Source: Sphingomonadaceae bacterium 3R27C6
GTDB taxonomy: Bacteria; Pseudomonadota; Alphaproteobacteria; Sphingomonadales; Sphingomonadaceae
Assembly: GCA_005503215.1 (NCBI GenBank)
Contig: SCNS01000032.1
Coordinates: 1-33,807, forward strand
Reading direction: 5' to 3'
DNA: 33,807 nucleotides
Shown: positions 22,184-28,658 of the stretch, one piece after another
Layout of the letters: the number at the start of each line of letters is the position of its first letter
How positions within the stretch are numbered: position 1 is the first letter of the stretch
Position numbers and translations under genes: made by a program
The notes under the pieces: model-generated
Databases searched by the model: none
What the model saw: only the letters and a program-made list of their open reading frames with translations
What the model was told of the DNA's origin: nothing

Positions 22184-23383
22184 ATGCGTTCTTTCCGCAC
22201 CGCCCTTTCGCTGGCATTGCCGCTGATGATGGCATCGATGCTCGCGGCGCCCGCCCATGCCGACGTCAAGGACGGCGTCGATGCGTGGCAGGCAGGCAAT
22301 TATCCGGCCGCGGTCTCCGAATGGCGCCCGCTCGCCATCGCCGGCGACGCCGATGCGCAATTCAATATGGGGCAGGCGTATAAGCTCGGCCGCGGCGTTC
22401 CCGCCGACCTCGTACAGGCGGAAGCCTGGTATCGCCGCGCCGCCAAGCAGGGGCATTTGCAGGCAGAGGACAATCTCGGCCTCGTGCTCTTCACCGCAAA
22501 CCGCCGGCAGGAGGCGATGCCCTTCATTGCCGCTTCGGCCGCGCGCGGCGAACCGCGCGCGCAATATGTCCTCGGCACCGCGCACTTCAACGGCGACCTC
22601 GCCCCGAAGGACTGGCCGCGCGCCTATGCGCTGACCAAGCGCGCGAGCGACGCCGGGCTCGGCATCGCTTCGGCGCGGCTTGCGCAGCTCGACAATCTGA
22701 TCCCGCTCGACCAGCGCCAGCGCGGCCTCGCGATGCTCCCCGAAATCGAGCGCGGCGAACAGCAGGCCCGCCTCGCCGCGGTGAACGCCGCGGCGCCGCC
22801 CGCGCCCAAACCCGCGCCCGCCGCCTCGCCGGTGAAGGTCGCGAGCCTGCCCGCCTCGACCCCCGGCACCAGCTATACGCCGCCCCCGGTGATCGGCACG
22901 CCGCCTGCGGCCAAGCCCGAACCCATCCGCAGCGTTGCCGTACCGTCGTCGCCCGCCGCAAGCGCCGCCGCAGCCGCGGCCGCCGAAGCGACCGCCGACG
23001 CCGTCGCCGCGACCGGCCAGTCGGGCACAAGCTATGCCGCGCCACCCGAAAGCGGCAAGCTGCCGCCGAAGCGCGAGCCGGCAAAGCCTGCACCCGTCAA
23101 GCCCGCGCCCGCCACCACCCCGGCGCCGGTCCGCGTCCACAACGGCACCGCCAGCCCCTGGCGCGCGCAGCTCGGCGCCTTCAGCGTCGAATCCAACGCC
23201 CGCAGCCTCTGGACCACACTCGAAAAGAAAAATCCCGCCTTCGCCGGCCGCACGCCCTATCTGGTCAAGAGCGGCAAACTCACCCGCCTCCAGACCGGCG
23301 GCTTCGCGACCAAGGGCGACGCCGAAACCTTCTGCGCCGCGGTGCGCAAGAACGGTCAGGCCTGCCTGGTGGTCGATAAATAG
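22184..23383 (+). CDS. Exported Sel1-repeat and SPOR-domain protein
   Basis: 399 aa. The signal peptide covers 1-26 (MRSFRTALSLALPLMMASML, then AAPAHA). Sel1-like repeats run from about 35 to 180 (AQFNMGQAYKLGRGVPADLV, AEAWYRRAAKQGHLQAEDNL, ALTKRASDAGLGIASARLAQ). A long Ala/Pro-rich linker (about 200-310) follows, then a C-terminal SPOR domain (about 322-397: PWRAQLGAFSVESNARSLW, YLVKSGKLTRLQTGGFATK, CAAVRKNGQACLVV). The SPOR end predicts binding to septal glycan in the periplasm. The start at 22184 follows GGAG (22174-22177). It is divergent from parA and has the same repeat-linker-SPOR plan as the lipoprotein at 19081, so the four genes may work together. Confidence 0.9.
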   Translation: MRSFRTALSLALPLMMASMLAAPAHADVKDGVDAWQAGNYPAAVSEWRPLAIAGDADAQFNMGQAYKLGRGVPADLVQAEAWYRRAAKQGHLQAEDNLGLVLFTANRRQEAMPFIAASAARGEPRAQYVLGTAHFNGDLAPKDWPRAYALTKRASDAGLGIASARLAQLDNLIPLDQRQRGLAMLPEIERGEQQARLAAVNAAAPPAPKPAPAASPVKVASLPASTPGTSYTPPPVIGTPPAAKPEPIRSVAVPSSPAASAAAAAAAEATADAVAATGQSGTSYAAPPESGKLPPKREPAKPAPVKPAPATTPAPVRVHNGTASPWRAQLGAFSVESNARSLWTTLEKKNPAFAGRTPYLVKSGKLTRLQTGGFATKGDAETFCAAVRKNGQACLVVDK

Positions 23384-23403
23384 GCGGGCGCCCGGTCCGG
23401 GGC

Positions 23404-24501
23404 CTATCGCATCGCATCGCCCCCGTCGAATGTCATATAATCGTCGGGCATCTGGAAATTCACCGTTTCGACGCAGCCGGAAGCCCCCTGTGCCGACGGC
23501 TTGACGCGCCCGCTCCGCACAATCTGTACCGCCTGCTGGCCAAAATCGGCGGACGGCTGCGCTGCGAGGACCCTCACATTGCCGACCTCGCCCCACGGCG
23601 CAGTGTCGAACGCGACGATGGCCCAACCCTCGACCGCGCGATTGCGATAGGCGGGGGGATAATGCGATGTCGGGCGCGACGCCCAGTCGATCTTTTCCGG
23701 GCAAATGGCGCCGGCCGGGCGCATCTGCCCCTCGGTCGGTTTCTCGGGCGCGTCCAGCCGTCCCGCCGCGCGCCAATAGGGAAAGAGGCATCCGGTTCGC
23801 GCGCCGCCCGAAAAGCGGGATTTGCGCAATGCCTTAATCGCTGCGCCCTCCATCGCCCTGTTGCCCGTGCCATGTGCGATTCTGGCATTGATCGGCCGCC
23901 CCTTGGCGTCGGTATCATAAGCGACCAGCGCCCAATCCTTGGCGCCCGGCGTCGACGGGACCTTACGGAAATCGGGAAAGCCGCGGAGCAATGTGATTTG
24001 CCGTGGCTTGTCGCGGCATGTGCCGACCGTCGTGAAACGATCCCACCCCTCTTTCGGCAGCCGCTGGTCCGAAAGGATCGAATAAGCGACAAGATCCTTG
24101 ATCGCCGCATCGCTCAACGGCTCGATTTTGGGCGAATAGCGCAACTCGCAATTTTCGGATGGCGCGCCCGCCGCAAAGCGGCTCGCGGCGAGCGACGGAC
24201 CGAGATCCTGAATGAAGGCCATGAAATCCGTCCCTTCGCGCGCGACCGAGCGCGTCCGCCCCGACGCGTCGACGGCAAAGCGATAGGTCACCGGCCGCAC
24301 ATATTGCGGGTCCAGCACCGCGACCTCGACCAACGGTCGCTGGATCGCGGCAGCGTCGATCGCGCGCCCCTCGCAACGCGCGTCGCCGGGTATCCATGAC
24401 ATTACGGACTGCAATCGCGGCAGACCGACCGCAACCGGCGGCGGGACCGAGGCGACCGACGCAATCGACAGCGCGGCGACGGCAAAATCCGATATCAGCA
24501 T
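23404..24501 (-). CDS. Secreted protein with TonB C-terminal-like domains
   Basis: 365 aa with a probable signal sequence (MLISDFAVAALSIASVASVP). The C-terminal region (about 280-350: HYPPAYRNRAVEGWAIVAFD, GNVRVLAAQPSADFGQQAV, RSGRVKPSA) matches the TonB C-terminal fold. A second, weaker copy lies at about 180-235 (WALVAYDTDAKGRPINARI, MEGAAIKALRKSRFS). No Pro-rich periplasm-spanning segment is present, so it is not a normal TonB energiser. Six Cys suggest disulfides. The ATG at 24501 has only a weak ribosome site. It is convergent with the Sel1/SPOR gene (20-nt gap) and lies downstream of the beta-lactamase gene on the same strand. Function unknown. Confidence 0.8.
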   Translation of the reverse strand: MLISDFAVAALSIASVASVPPPVAVGLPRLQSVMSWIPGDARCEGRAIDAAAIQRPLVEVAVLDPQYVRPVTYRFAVDASGRTRSVAREGTDFMAFIQDLGPSLAASRFAAGAPSENCELRYSPKIEPLSDAAIKDLVAYSILSDQRLPKEGWDRFTTVGTCRDKPRQITLLRGFPDFRKVPSTPGAKDWALVAYDTDAKGRPINARIAHGTGNRAMEGAAIKALRKSRFSGGARTGCLFPYWRAAGRLDAPEKPTEGQMRPAGAICPEKIDWASRPTSHYPPAYRNRAVEGWAIVAFDTAPWGEVGNVRVLAAQPSADFGQQAVQIVRSGRVKPSAQGASGCVETVNFQMPDDYMTFDGGDAMR

Positions 24502-24582
24502 AGCGTAAGACCCCGCAGTTTCGCCGCCAGATTAGCGCGATTGCGGGAGCTTACAAGGTTGAAAAGGCGCCGATATTGCGGT

Positions 24583-25500
24583 CTATTTCACGCCGGCCTT
24601 CTCCTCGGCCAAACGCTTCGCGAGCAATTTTCGCGAGCGGTCGGCATAGGCGCGGCACGCGCCGGGCTTGTCATTATAGCGCCCCGCCCCCGCATTGTCG
24701 GGATGCGCCGAGATCAATATGTCGCACGCCGTCGCGTCCATCTTGCGATAGCTCGCCGCGAACCCCGCGACGATCGGCGCACCCGCTTTGGACGTAAAGC
24801 GATAGCCGTCGGCCGACACCGGATTGAGGCTCGATGCAAAGACGATCGTCTTGCAGACCGCACCCTCACACGCCTGCCAGCGCCAGCTCATGCTCCCCAT
24901 CGTGTGCCCCGGCGTCGCTATCGCGGCGATCGCCGTCTTGCCGACCTTCAGCACCTCGCCGTCGCCGATCGCGCGCAGCCGCGTCACCGCGGGCCAACTC
25001 CCGCCATAGGCGAGCTGCGGATCGTCCTTGGCGTGCATGCCCGAACGCAGCCCCTCGGCGCCGCGCGCGCTCGCCACGACGGTCGCGCCGGTGTCGCGCG
25101 CCAGCGCCGCCAGCCCGCCGGCGTGATCGAAATGCGGTTCGGTGCTCAGAATAAATTTGATGTCTTTGGGGTCGAACCCGAGCGCGCGGACATTGGCGAG
25201 GATCGCCGGCGCCGCCTGCGGCAGCGCACCGTCGACCAGCACCAACCCGTCGCCGGTATCGATCAGCGCAACGCTCAGCCCGCCGAACCCGACCAGATAG
25301 CTCGTCCCGAAAATCTTCTCGGGTGTCGCGGGTGTCAGCCATTCGGCCGCGTGCGAAGACGCAATCGGCTTCGTCAGCGGGTCGTCCACACCCGGCGCGA
25401 CCCCGCCCGCGACCATCTGCGCCTTCGCCTCTTCGGCGAGCGGCAGCGGCACATGACTCACGCCCGCAAGCCAGGCGGCGAATGTCATCATCACGATCAT
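24583..25500 (-). CDS. Subclass B3 metallo-beta-lactamase with active-site Glu (B3-E type)
   Basis: 305 aa with a short N-terminal export signal, predicted periplasmic. The zinc-site motif is E121-P-H123-F-D125-H126 in LSTEPHFDHAGG; the other ligands are H199 in TPGHTMGS and H266 in ISAHPDN. S223/S224 and N226 in FASSLNPVS match the B3 substrate-binding loop, and C211/C216 and C259/C282 can form disulfides. The first His of the canonical H-x-H-x-D-H is Glu (GAA at 25138-25140). This change is known from a few B3 enzymes, among them SIE-1 of Sphingobium indicum. The enzyme is expected to hydrolyse penicillins, cephalosporins and possibly carbapenems; activity is not shown by the sequence. GGGAG lies seven bases before the ATG. 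It is divergent from the AmpR-type gene, with a T-N11-A palindrome 72-86 bp before its start. Confidence 0.9.
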   Translation of the reverse strand: MIVMMTFAAWLAGVSHVPLPLAEEAKAQMVAGGVAPGVDDPLTKPIASSHAAEWLTPATPEKIFGTSYLVGFGGLSVALIDTGDGLVLVDGALPQAAPAILANVRALGFDPKDIKFILSTEPHFDHAGGLAALARDTGATVVASARGAEGLRSGMHAKDDPQLAYGGSWPAVTRLRAIGDGEVLKVGKTAIAAIATPGHTMGSMSWRWQACEGAVCKTIVFASSLNPVSADGYRFTSKAGAPIVAGFAASYRKMDATACDILISAHPDNAGAGRYNDKPGACRAYADRSRKLLAKRLAEEKAGVK

Positions 25501-25571
25501 ATCTGTCTCCCTTCGCTACCGGGATGCCGCGCCGCGACGCGCGCGACAAAGCATGATTTCTCGACAAAGCC

Positions 25572-25586
25572 ATGAGAATTTCTCAT
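25572..25586. promoter_or_regulatory. Candidate AmpR/LysR operator (T-N11-A palindrome)
   Basis: ATGAGAA-T-TTCTCAT is a perfect 15-bp palindrome. T25573 and A25585 make the T-N11-A core typical of LysR-type binding sites. It lies in the intergenic region between the metallo-beta-lactamase gene (starts at 25500) and the AmpR-like gene (starts at 25717), as expected for an AmpR site. Confidence 0.7.
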
Positions 25587-25593
25587 ACACTTT

Positions 25594-25692
25594 CGTCATC
25601 CCGTGCTTGATCCGGGATCCATTTTCACGACGTTGCGCCAGTGGACCACGGATCAAGCCTGTCCTGAGCAGGTCGAAGGGTCCGGGGTGACG
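25594..25692. repeat. Inverted-repeat element inside the ampR-bla intergenic region
   Basis: The ends CGTCATCCCG (25594-25603) and GGGGTGACG (25684-25692) pair, and inner arms CTTGATCCGGGATCCA (25606-25621) and the reverse complement of 25642-25657 agree at 14 of 16 positions. It lies between the candidate operator and the ampR start, and looks like the same kind of mobile intergenic element seen at 14061-14162. It may have lengthened the ampR leader. Confidence 0.8.
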
Positions 25693-25716
25693 ACCCGCGA
25701 TAGGTAATGAGTATCG

Positions 25717-26592
25717 ATGGACCGCGCCCAGCTCCCCCTCAACGCCCTCCGCGCCTTCGACGCTGCGGCGCGCCACCTCAATTTCACCCGCGCCGCGATC
25801 GAACTCTGCGTCAGCCAGGGCGCGGTCAGCCATCAGGTCGCGCAGCTCGAACGCCGCCTCGGCACGCGCCTTTTCCACCGCCTGCCGCGCGGACTCGCGC
25901 TCACCGACGAGGGGCATGCGCTCGTCCCCGTGCTCGCCGATGCCTTCGACCGCGTCGCCGCGACGCTCGACCAATATGCCGACGGCCGCTTCCGCGAGGC
26001 GCTCAAGGTCGGGGTCGTCGGCACCTTCGCGACCGGCTGGCTGCTCCCGCGCCTCGACGCCTTCGCGCGCCTGCACCCCGCGATCGATCTCCGCATCTCG
26101 ACGAACAACAACCGCGTCGACCTTGCGGGCGAGGCGCTCGACTATGCGATCCGCTTCGGCGACGGCGCTTGGCACGGCACGCATGCCGAGCCTTTGCTCG
26201 CCGCGCCGATGGCGCCGGTCTGCGCCCCCGCGATCGCCGCGCGCCTCAAGACCCCCGCCGACCTGATCCACGAGCGGCTGCTGCGCTCGTACCGCGCCGA
26301 CGAATGGGCGCTCTGGTTCGCCGCCGCGGACGTTCCCGTCCCCGTCCTCCGCGGCCCCGTCTTCGACAGCTCGGCCTTGATGGCGACCGCCGCCGCCGCG
26401 GGTCAGGGCGTCGCGCTCGCGCCGCCTTCGATGTTCACCCGCGAGCTCGCCGCCGAACTGCTCGTCCAGCCCTTCGCGGTCACGATCGACGCCGGCCGCT
26501 ACTGGCTCACCCGCCTGATGTCGCGCCCCGAAAGCGAAGCGATGCTGCGCTTCCGCGGCTGGCTCATCGATGAAATCGCCGCGACCGCATAA
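25717..26592 (+). CDS. ampR: AmpR-type LysR family transcriptional regulator
   Basis: 291 aa. AmpR senses muropeptides from cell-wall damage and switches on a divergent beta-lactamase gene. The N-terminal winged HTH (LRAFDAAARHLNFTRAAIEL, CVSQGAVSHQVAQLERRLG) and an effector domain with the AmpR-specific phrases VGVVGTFATGWLLP, STNNNRVDLAGEALDYAIRF, GDGAWHGTHAEPL, LRSYRADEWALWF, FDSSALM and YWLTRLMSRPE are present. G102, T103 and D135 occupy the same numbers as in enterobacterial AmpR, where changes at 102 and 135 give constitutive activity; Y262 matches its Tyr264. The start at 25717 has only a weak AGG upstream. It faces away from the metallo-beta-lactamase, the classic ampR-bla layout. GcvA-type regulators are related, but the effector-domain match favours AmpR. 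Confidence 0.92.
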   Translation: MDRAQLPLNALRAFDAAARHLNFTRAAIELCVSQGAVSHQVAQLERRLGTRLFHRLPRGLALTDEGHALVPVLADAFDRVAATLDQYADGRFREALKVGVVGTFATGWLLPRLDAFARLHPAIDLRISTNNNRVDLAGEALDYAIRFGDGAWHGTHAEPLLAAPMAPVCAPAIAARLKTPADLIHERLLRSYRADEWALWFAAADVPVPVLRGPVFDSSALMATAAAAGQGVALAPPSMFTRELAAELLVQPFAVTIDAGRYWLTRLMSRPESEAMLRFRGWLIDEIAATA

Positions 26593-26647
26593 CCATCCCG
26601 CTTTTACGCACTGGACAGAATCACCGCCCCGCCGCTACCCGGCCGCC

Positions 26648-26854
26648 ATGGGTATCACCGCAACAATCATGAACACCGCCACCGGCCAGCCGATCCAGAA
26701 AATGACCTTCGGCCGCATGCCGAAACCCTGGGCCAGCTTCAACCTCGCAACCGGCGAACTCGTCACCGCCGAACGGATCGACGTCGGCAAACCCGAACCC
26801 GGCAAATTCGCCGCAACGGTCCATGTGTGGGTCAAGGTCAAGGCGAAGGACTGA
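26648..26854 (+). CDS. Small hypothetical protein
   Basis: 68 aa (GITATIMNTATGQPIQKMTF, ASFNLATGELVTAERIDVG, FAATVHVWVKVKAKD). The composition is balanced, with alternating hydrophobic residues suggesting a small beta-rich fold. No signal peptide or known domain is seen. The ATG at 26648 has no evident ribosome site; it lies 55 nt after ampR and could be read from the same transcript. A longer version from 26570 overlaps the end of ampR and looks artificial. It could also be a non-coding open frame, so confidence is moderate. Confidence 0.45.
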   Translation: MGITATIMNTATGQPIQKMTFGRMPKPWASFNLATGELVTAERIDVGKPEPGKFAATVHVWVKVKAKD

Positions 26855-26955
26855 CGCCAATCCTGTGGGCAGCGCGGCCGCTTCCAACCGCCGCACCGAC
26901 ACCAATTTCCGCGCCAGTGTTGACGACGTAAACATCGATCGCATTTGAGCAGCAT

Positions 26956-26969
26956 CAATGTTAACATTG
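26956..26969. other. 14-bp perfect palindrome in convergent AT-rich gap
   Basis: CAATGTTAACATTG is its own reverse complement. It lies in the 134-bp gap between the plus-strand 68-aa gene and the DUF2200 gene, 20 nt beyond the latter's stop codon. The gap is AT-rich compared with the rest of the window. Both neighbours end here, so a promoter operator is not the obvious explanation; function unknown. Confidence 0.5.
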
Positions 26970-26988
26970 CTAATATCGACGAGAGAAA

Positions 26989-27339
26989 TCAGCTCCGCAA
27001 GATCTTCTCCATCGCCTTGCCCTTGGCGAGTTCGTCGATCAGCTTGTCGAGATAGCGGACCTCACGCATCAGCGGGTCTTCGATATTTTCGACGCGAACG
27101 CCGCAGACCACGCCCGTGATCAGCTCGCGCGACGGGTTGATCGCGGGCGCGTGTGCAAAGAAATCCTCGAAATTCGTCCCATTGGCGAACTCGGCCTCGA
27201 GCGCTTTCTGGTCATATCCGGTCAGCCAGCGGAAAATCTCGTCGACCTCGGCTTTCGTGCGCCCCTTCTTCTCCGCCTTGGTGATATAGTGCGGATACAC
27301 GCTCGCGACGCTCATCGAATAGATGCGGTGTTTCGTCAT
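26989..27339 (-). CDS. DUF2200 domain-containing protein
   Basis: 116 aa, cytoplasmic. The phrases KHRIYSMSVASVYPHYITKA, AEVDEIFRWLTGYDQ, FEDFFAHAPAINPSRELITG, VCGVRVENIEDPLMREVRYL and DKLIDELAKGKAMEKIL are the conserved DUF2200 pattern over its whole length. The start at 27339 is preceded by GGAGG five bases away. The in-frame ATGs at 27372 and 27369 upstream lack support. The function of this family is not established. Its stop lies close to the AT-rich palindrome; a secreted TonB-C protein gene ends 40 nt upstream on the same strand. Confidence 0.92.
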   Translation of the reverse strand: MTKHRIYSMSVASVYPHYITKAEKKGRTKAEVDEIFRWLTGYDQKALEAEFANGTNFEDFFAHAPAINPSRELITGVVCGVRVENIEDPLMREVRYLDKLIDELAKGKAMEKILRS

Positions 27340-27379
27340 AGGGCCTCCACGCGGCTCGATAGCGTGCATCAACCTGCCG

Positions 27380-27772
27380 TTATCGCGGCATCCAAAAGTC
27401 GACGCTCATAATGGCTTTCACTGGCGACGGGGCGCCGTTCGCATCGGCGGGCGGCCGAAAGCGCGCCTTACGTTCAAGCAAGCCGCAGGGCACGCTGTCG
27501 AGCGACCCATGACCGCTCGACGTCTGGACCTGACAGCTTTCTGCGCGTCCCTTTGCCGTTATATCGAACGAAACGACAACCCGACCCTCAGCACCGCCGC
27601 GTATGGCGGCCGACGGGTAGTCTCGAAAGGACATCCAGTCGCGCGTGAGCAACGTCGCGCCGCCAAACTCCCTTATCGGCTCGCCAAATGGCGAGGTCGA
27701 TTGCGCCGCCACAGGCGCGGCTACGAAAAGGACGCCGAGCGCGATGGCCTTGATCGCCGTTCCGCTCACCAT
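27380..27772 (-). CDS. Small secreted TonB C-terminal domain protein
   Basis: 130 aa. A signal peptide (MVSGTAIKAIALGVLFVAAP, then VAAQ) is followed by a single TonB-C fold (RDYPSAAIRGGAEGRVVVSF, DITAKGRAESCQVQTSSG, ERKARFRPPADANGAP). Two Cys (SCQVQ, VPCGLL) probably pair, as is common in this stand-alone type. There is no membrane anchor or Pro-rich spacer, so it cannot act as a regular TonB. The ATG at 27772 is separated by one base from the serB stop (TGA-A-ATG), so translation is likely coupled to serB. Role unknown. Confidence 0.83.
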   Translation of the reverse strand: MVSGTAIKAIALGVLFVAAPVAAQSTSPFGEPIREFGGATLLTRDWMSFRDYPSAAIRGGAEGRVVVSFDITAKGRAESCQVQTSSGHGSLDSVPCGLLERKARFRPPADANGAPSPVKAIMSVDFWMPR

Positions 27773-27773
27773 T

Positions 27774-28658
27774 TCACCCCAGCACCCAGCTTCGCCGCGG
27801 ATAACCCTGCGCCCACAGCAGCGCGGTCAAATCATGATGCCGGATCACCGCTGCCGCCGCCTCGCCCGCCGCGGGGTGCGGATAATAGCCGATCCCCAGC
27901 CCCGCGCTCGTGATCATCGGAATATCGTTCGCGCCGTCACCCACTGCCAGCGTCTCGGCGAGCGGCAGGCCGTGCTTCGCCGCCTCGGCCTTCAGCGTCT
28001 CCAATTTCGTTTTGCTGTCGACGATCGGCTCGCGCACCTTGCCGGTCAGCTTGCCGCCCGCGATCTCGAGCTCGTTCGCGACGACCTTGTCGAACCCGAT
28101 CGCCTCGCCCACCGGCCCGGCAAAGGCGGTGAAGCCACCCGAGATCAGGATCGAGTGCGCACCATGCGCCTTCATCGTCTGTACCAAGGTGCGCGCCCCG
28201 CGCGTCAGCCGCACGCGCTCCATCCGGCAATCGACCAAGGTCGTCTCGGGCATCCCCGCGAGCAGCCCGACGCGCTCCTCCAGCGCGGCGCGAAAATCGA
28301 GCTCGCCGCGCATCGCGCGCTCGGTGATCGCGGCGATCTGCGGTTTCAGCCCGGCATAATCGGCGAGTTCGTCGATGCATTCGACGGTGATCATCGTCGA
28401 ATCCATGTCGGCGATGATCAGCTTCTTGGTCCGGTCGCCCAGCGGCTGGACGACGATGTCAAGCGAGCCATGATCCATCAGCGCCAGTTCCTTGCGCGCG
28501 CTGACCAGGCTGCCGTGGAATACGATGTCGGCCGCGTCATGCTCGTCGATCCAGTGCGGGGCGCCGACATCGTGCCCCGTCGCGGCGAGCCGGTCGATCC
28601 CTTCGCGAACCACCTCGTCGGTCAGCTTTCCTGCTGCTATCAGCGTCGCGACGAACAT
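27774..28658 (-). CDS. serB: Phosphoserine phosphatase
   Basis: 294 aa. It releases serine from phosphoserine, the last step of serine synthesis. It is a HAD-superfamily enzyme: D84-M-D86-S-T in IIADMDSTMITVECIDELAD holds the nucleophile, with ISGGFTAFAGP (motif II), the Lys region VDSKTKLETL (motif III) and AVGDGANDIPMI (motif IV). The N-terminal 75 residues form an ACT-like regulatory region, as in longer SerB proteins. The start at 28658 follows AAGGAGATGCC and excludes a frame that would extend into miaA. Its start codon overlaps that of the divergent miaA by two bases (CATG at 28656-28659). Confidence 0.96.
   Translation of the reverse strand: MFVATLIAAGKLTDEVVREGIDRLAATGHDVGAPHWIDEHDAADIVFHGSLVSARKELALMDHGSLDIVVQPLGDRTKKLIIADMDSTMITVECIDELADYAGLKPQIAAITERAMRGELDFRAALEERVGLLAGMPETTLVDCRMERVRLTRGARTLVQTMKAHGAHSILISGGFTAFAGPVGEAIGFDKVVANELEIAGGKLTGKVREPIVDSKTKLETLKAEAAKHGLPLAETLAVGDGANDIPMITSAGLGIGYYPHPAAGEAAAAVIRHHDLTALLWAQGYPRRSWVLG

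Noticed and set aside
22169..23791. 540-codon minus-strand frame opposite the Sel1/SPOR gene
   Set aside because: Gly/Arg repeats typical of antisense frames; it also overlaps the end of the TonB-C-like gene.
25707..26573. Overlapping plus-strand frame starting 10 nt before ampR
   Set aside because: It is a frame-shifted shadow of ampR, rich in Arg/Pro, without domain character.
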